Notes under the pieces: model-generated | The model's database searches: none | What the model saw: only the letters and a program-made list of their open reading frames with translations | What the model was told of the DNA's origin: nothing | Program-made: the position numbers and the translations under genes | Origin: Candidatus Latescibacteria bacterium 4484_107 | Lineage (GTDB): Bacteria; Latescibacterota; 4484-107 | Assembly: GCA_002059205.1 (NCBI GenBank) | Contig: MVCQ01000158.1 | Span: forward strand, 1-5,712 | DNA length: 5,712 nt | Direction of reading: 5' to 3' | Shown: positions 5,448 through 5,712 of the stretch, piece after piece | Layout: every line of letters begins with the position of its first letter | Position numbering within the stretch: position 1 is the stretch's first letter

Positions 5448-5542
5448 TCTACGATATCTTCGCCGAGCTGGAAGACCTCAACACCGAGGCGGCAAAGCTG
5501 GTGGCGATTATCAAGAACAACTTCGAGGGGTTGGGGGCATGA
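5444..5542 (+). CDS. 32-aa ORF, HsdM-tail-like microprotein or remnant
   Basis: A 32-aa ORF joined to the nuclease gene by ATGA (5444-5447) and to the next fragment by another ATGA (5539-5542). It reads MIYDIFAELEDL, then NTEAAKLVAIIK and NNFEGLGA: the same amphipathic helix as the 37-aa ORF, with a different start. IYDIFAELEDLN...NFEGLG is what I recall from HsdM C-termini, which makes a shrunken methyltransferase gene the likeliest reading. No strong SD precedes it, so translation would depend on coupling to the frame ending at 5447, which the upstream frameshift now disrupts. A real short coiled-coil protein is possible but less likely. Confidence 0.45.
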   Translation: MIYDIFAELEDLNTEAAKLVAIIKNNFEGLGA

Positions 5543-5543
5543 G
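5462..5543 (+). repeat. Direct repeat copy 2 (82 bp)
   Basis: Partner of 4236-4317, about 83% identical and ungapped. Each copy sits directly after a DUF1016 C-terminus and ends in ATGAG, so a DUF1016-tail-next-gene module occurs twice in tandem. Confidence 0.75.
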
Positions 5544-5712
5544 TGTGCCGCGCAATTCATTACTGTTTGGGATGTTCTATCGTATGGGGATGGTGGAACG
5601 GGTAGGCAGTGGCATAAACGAATCCGTGAGATGTGTCGCGATTATGGGGTGACTGAGCCGGTGATCGAGGTCTCGGAGAATTGGGTGACGACCACGTTTG
5701 CGCGGCCGAGCG
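5539..5712 (+). pseudogene. AlbA_2/HATPase-type ATP-binding protein, C-terminal remnant
   Basis: From ATG 5539 the frame reads VPRNSLLFGMFYRMGMVERV then GSGI. This is the conserved C-terminal HATPase-like segment of the COG2865 family (AlbA_2 putative DNA-binding domain plus ATP-binding domain; usually called an ATP-binding protein or transcriptional regulator, about 400-500 aa). After GSGI one base is missing near 5617-5618 (an AAR codon reduced to AA), and the current frame stops at TGA 5650-5652 after 37 codons. The next frame continues the family sequence, RIREMCRDYGVTEPVIEVSE and NWVTTTFARPS, to the window edge. All N-terminal domains are absent: the fragment begins right at the ATGA overlap with the preceding mini-ORF, as if a deletion ran from the gene's start codon to near its end. 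Such genes commonly accompany type I restriction loci. Non-functional as read. Confidence 0.82.

Overview
The window suggests a moderately GC-rich environmental bacterium. Coding DNA is clearly richer in GC than the AT-rich intergenic stretches, Shine-Dalgarno (SD) sites are of the AAGGAGG type, and the metabolism includes a PPi-dependent glycolytic enzyme. The repeat-type exported protein and the general look would fit an anaerobe of the PVC/Lentisphaerota-Kiritimatiellota type or a similar phylum. That placement is only a guess; no marker gene is present. All supported genes are on the + strand.

Left half (1-3050): a pyruvate, phosphate dikinase gene (ppdK) with a good SD site and a strong intrinsic terminator. 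The gene is broken. After codon 206 about 64 expected codons of the nucleotide-binding domain are replaced by about 92 bp of unrelated, AT-richer DNA, and the reading frame changes. The N-terminal fragment stops at a TGA that overlaps an in-frame ATG of the C-terminal fragment. That larger fragment still holds the swivelling histidine domain and the PEP/pyruvate barrel.

Middle (3051-3461): non-coding and unusually rich in structure. It holds a 15-bp perfect hairpin just after the terminator, two candidate promoters, an 11-bp inverted repeat nested with a GACGA-GT-TCGTC palindrome, and a strong SD with no obvious gene of its own. It leads to a 161-aa exported protein (3462-3947) built from six glycine-rich repeats of about 14-15 residues, resembling the LA_2272-type surface repeat family.

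Right part (3948-5712): a decaying accessory cluster of the kind found beside type I restriction-modification genes. It contains (a) a remnant of a DUF1016/YhcG-type PD-(D/E)XK nuclease with a stop codon and a large internal deletion; (b) a 37-codon ORF; (c) a second, divergent, nearly full-length DUF1016/YhcG gene broken only by a 4-bp tandem duplication; (d) a 32-codon ORF; and (e) the C-terminal end of an AlbA_2/HATPase-type ATP-binding protein with a 1-nt deletion. The two small ORFs share an ~82-bp direct repeat (about 83% identical) and look like C-terminal tails of type I methyltransferase (HsdM) subunits, or like independent microproteins. All four junctions are 4-nt ATGA start/stop overlaps, so the translational-coupling layout survives although most gene bodies are lost or damaged.

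I see no convincing new system. The most notable points are the filler-type replacement in ppdK with a coupled restart, the ATGA-linked chain with its repeated mini-ORFs, and the palindrome-rich leader before the repeat protein.
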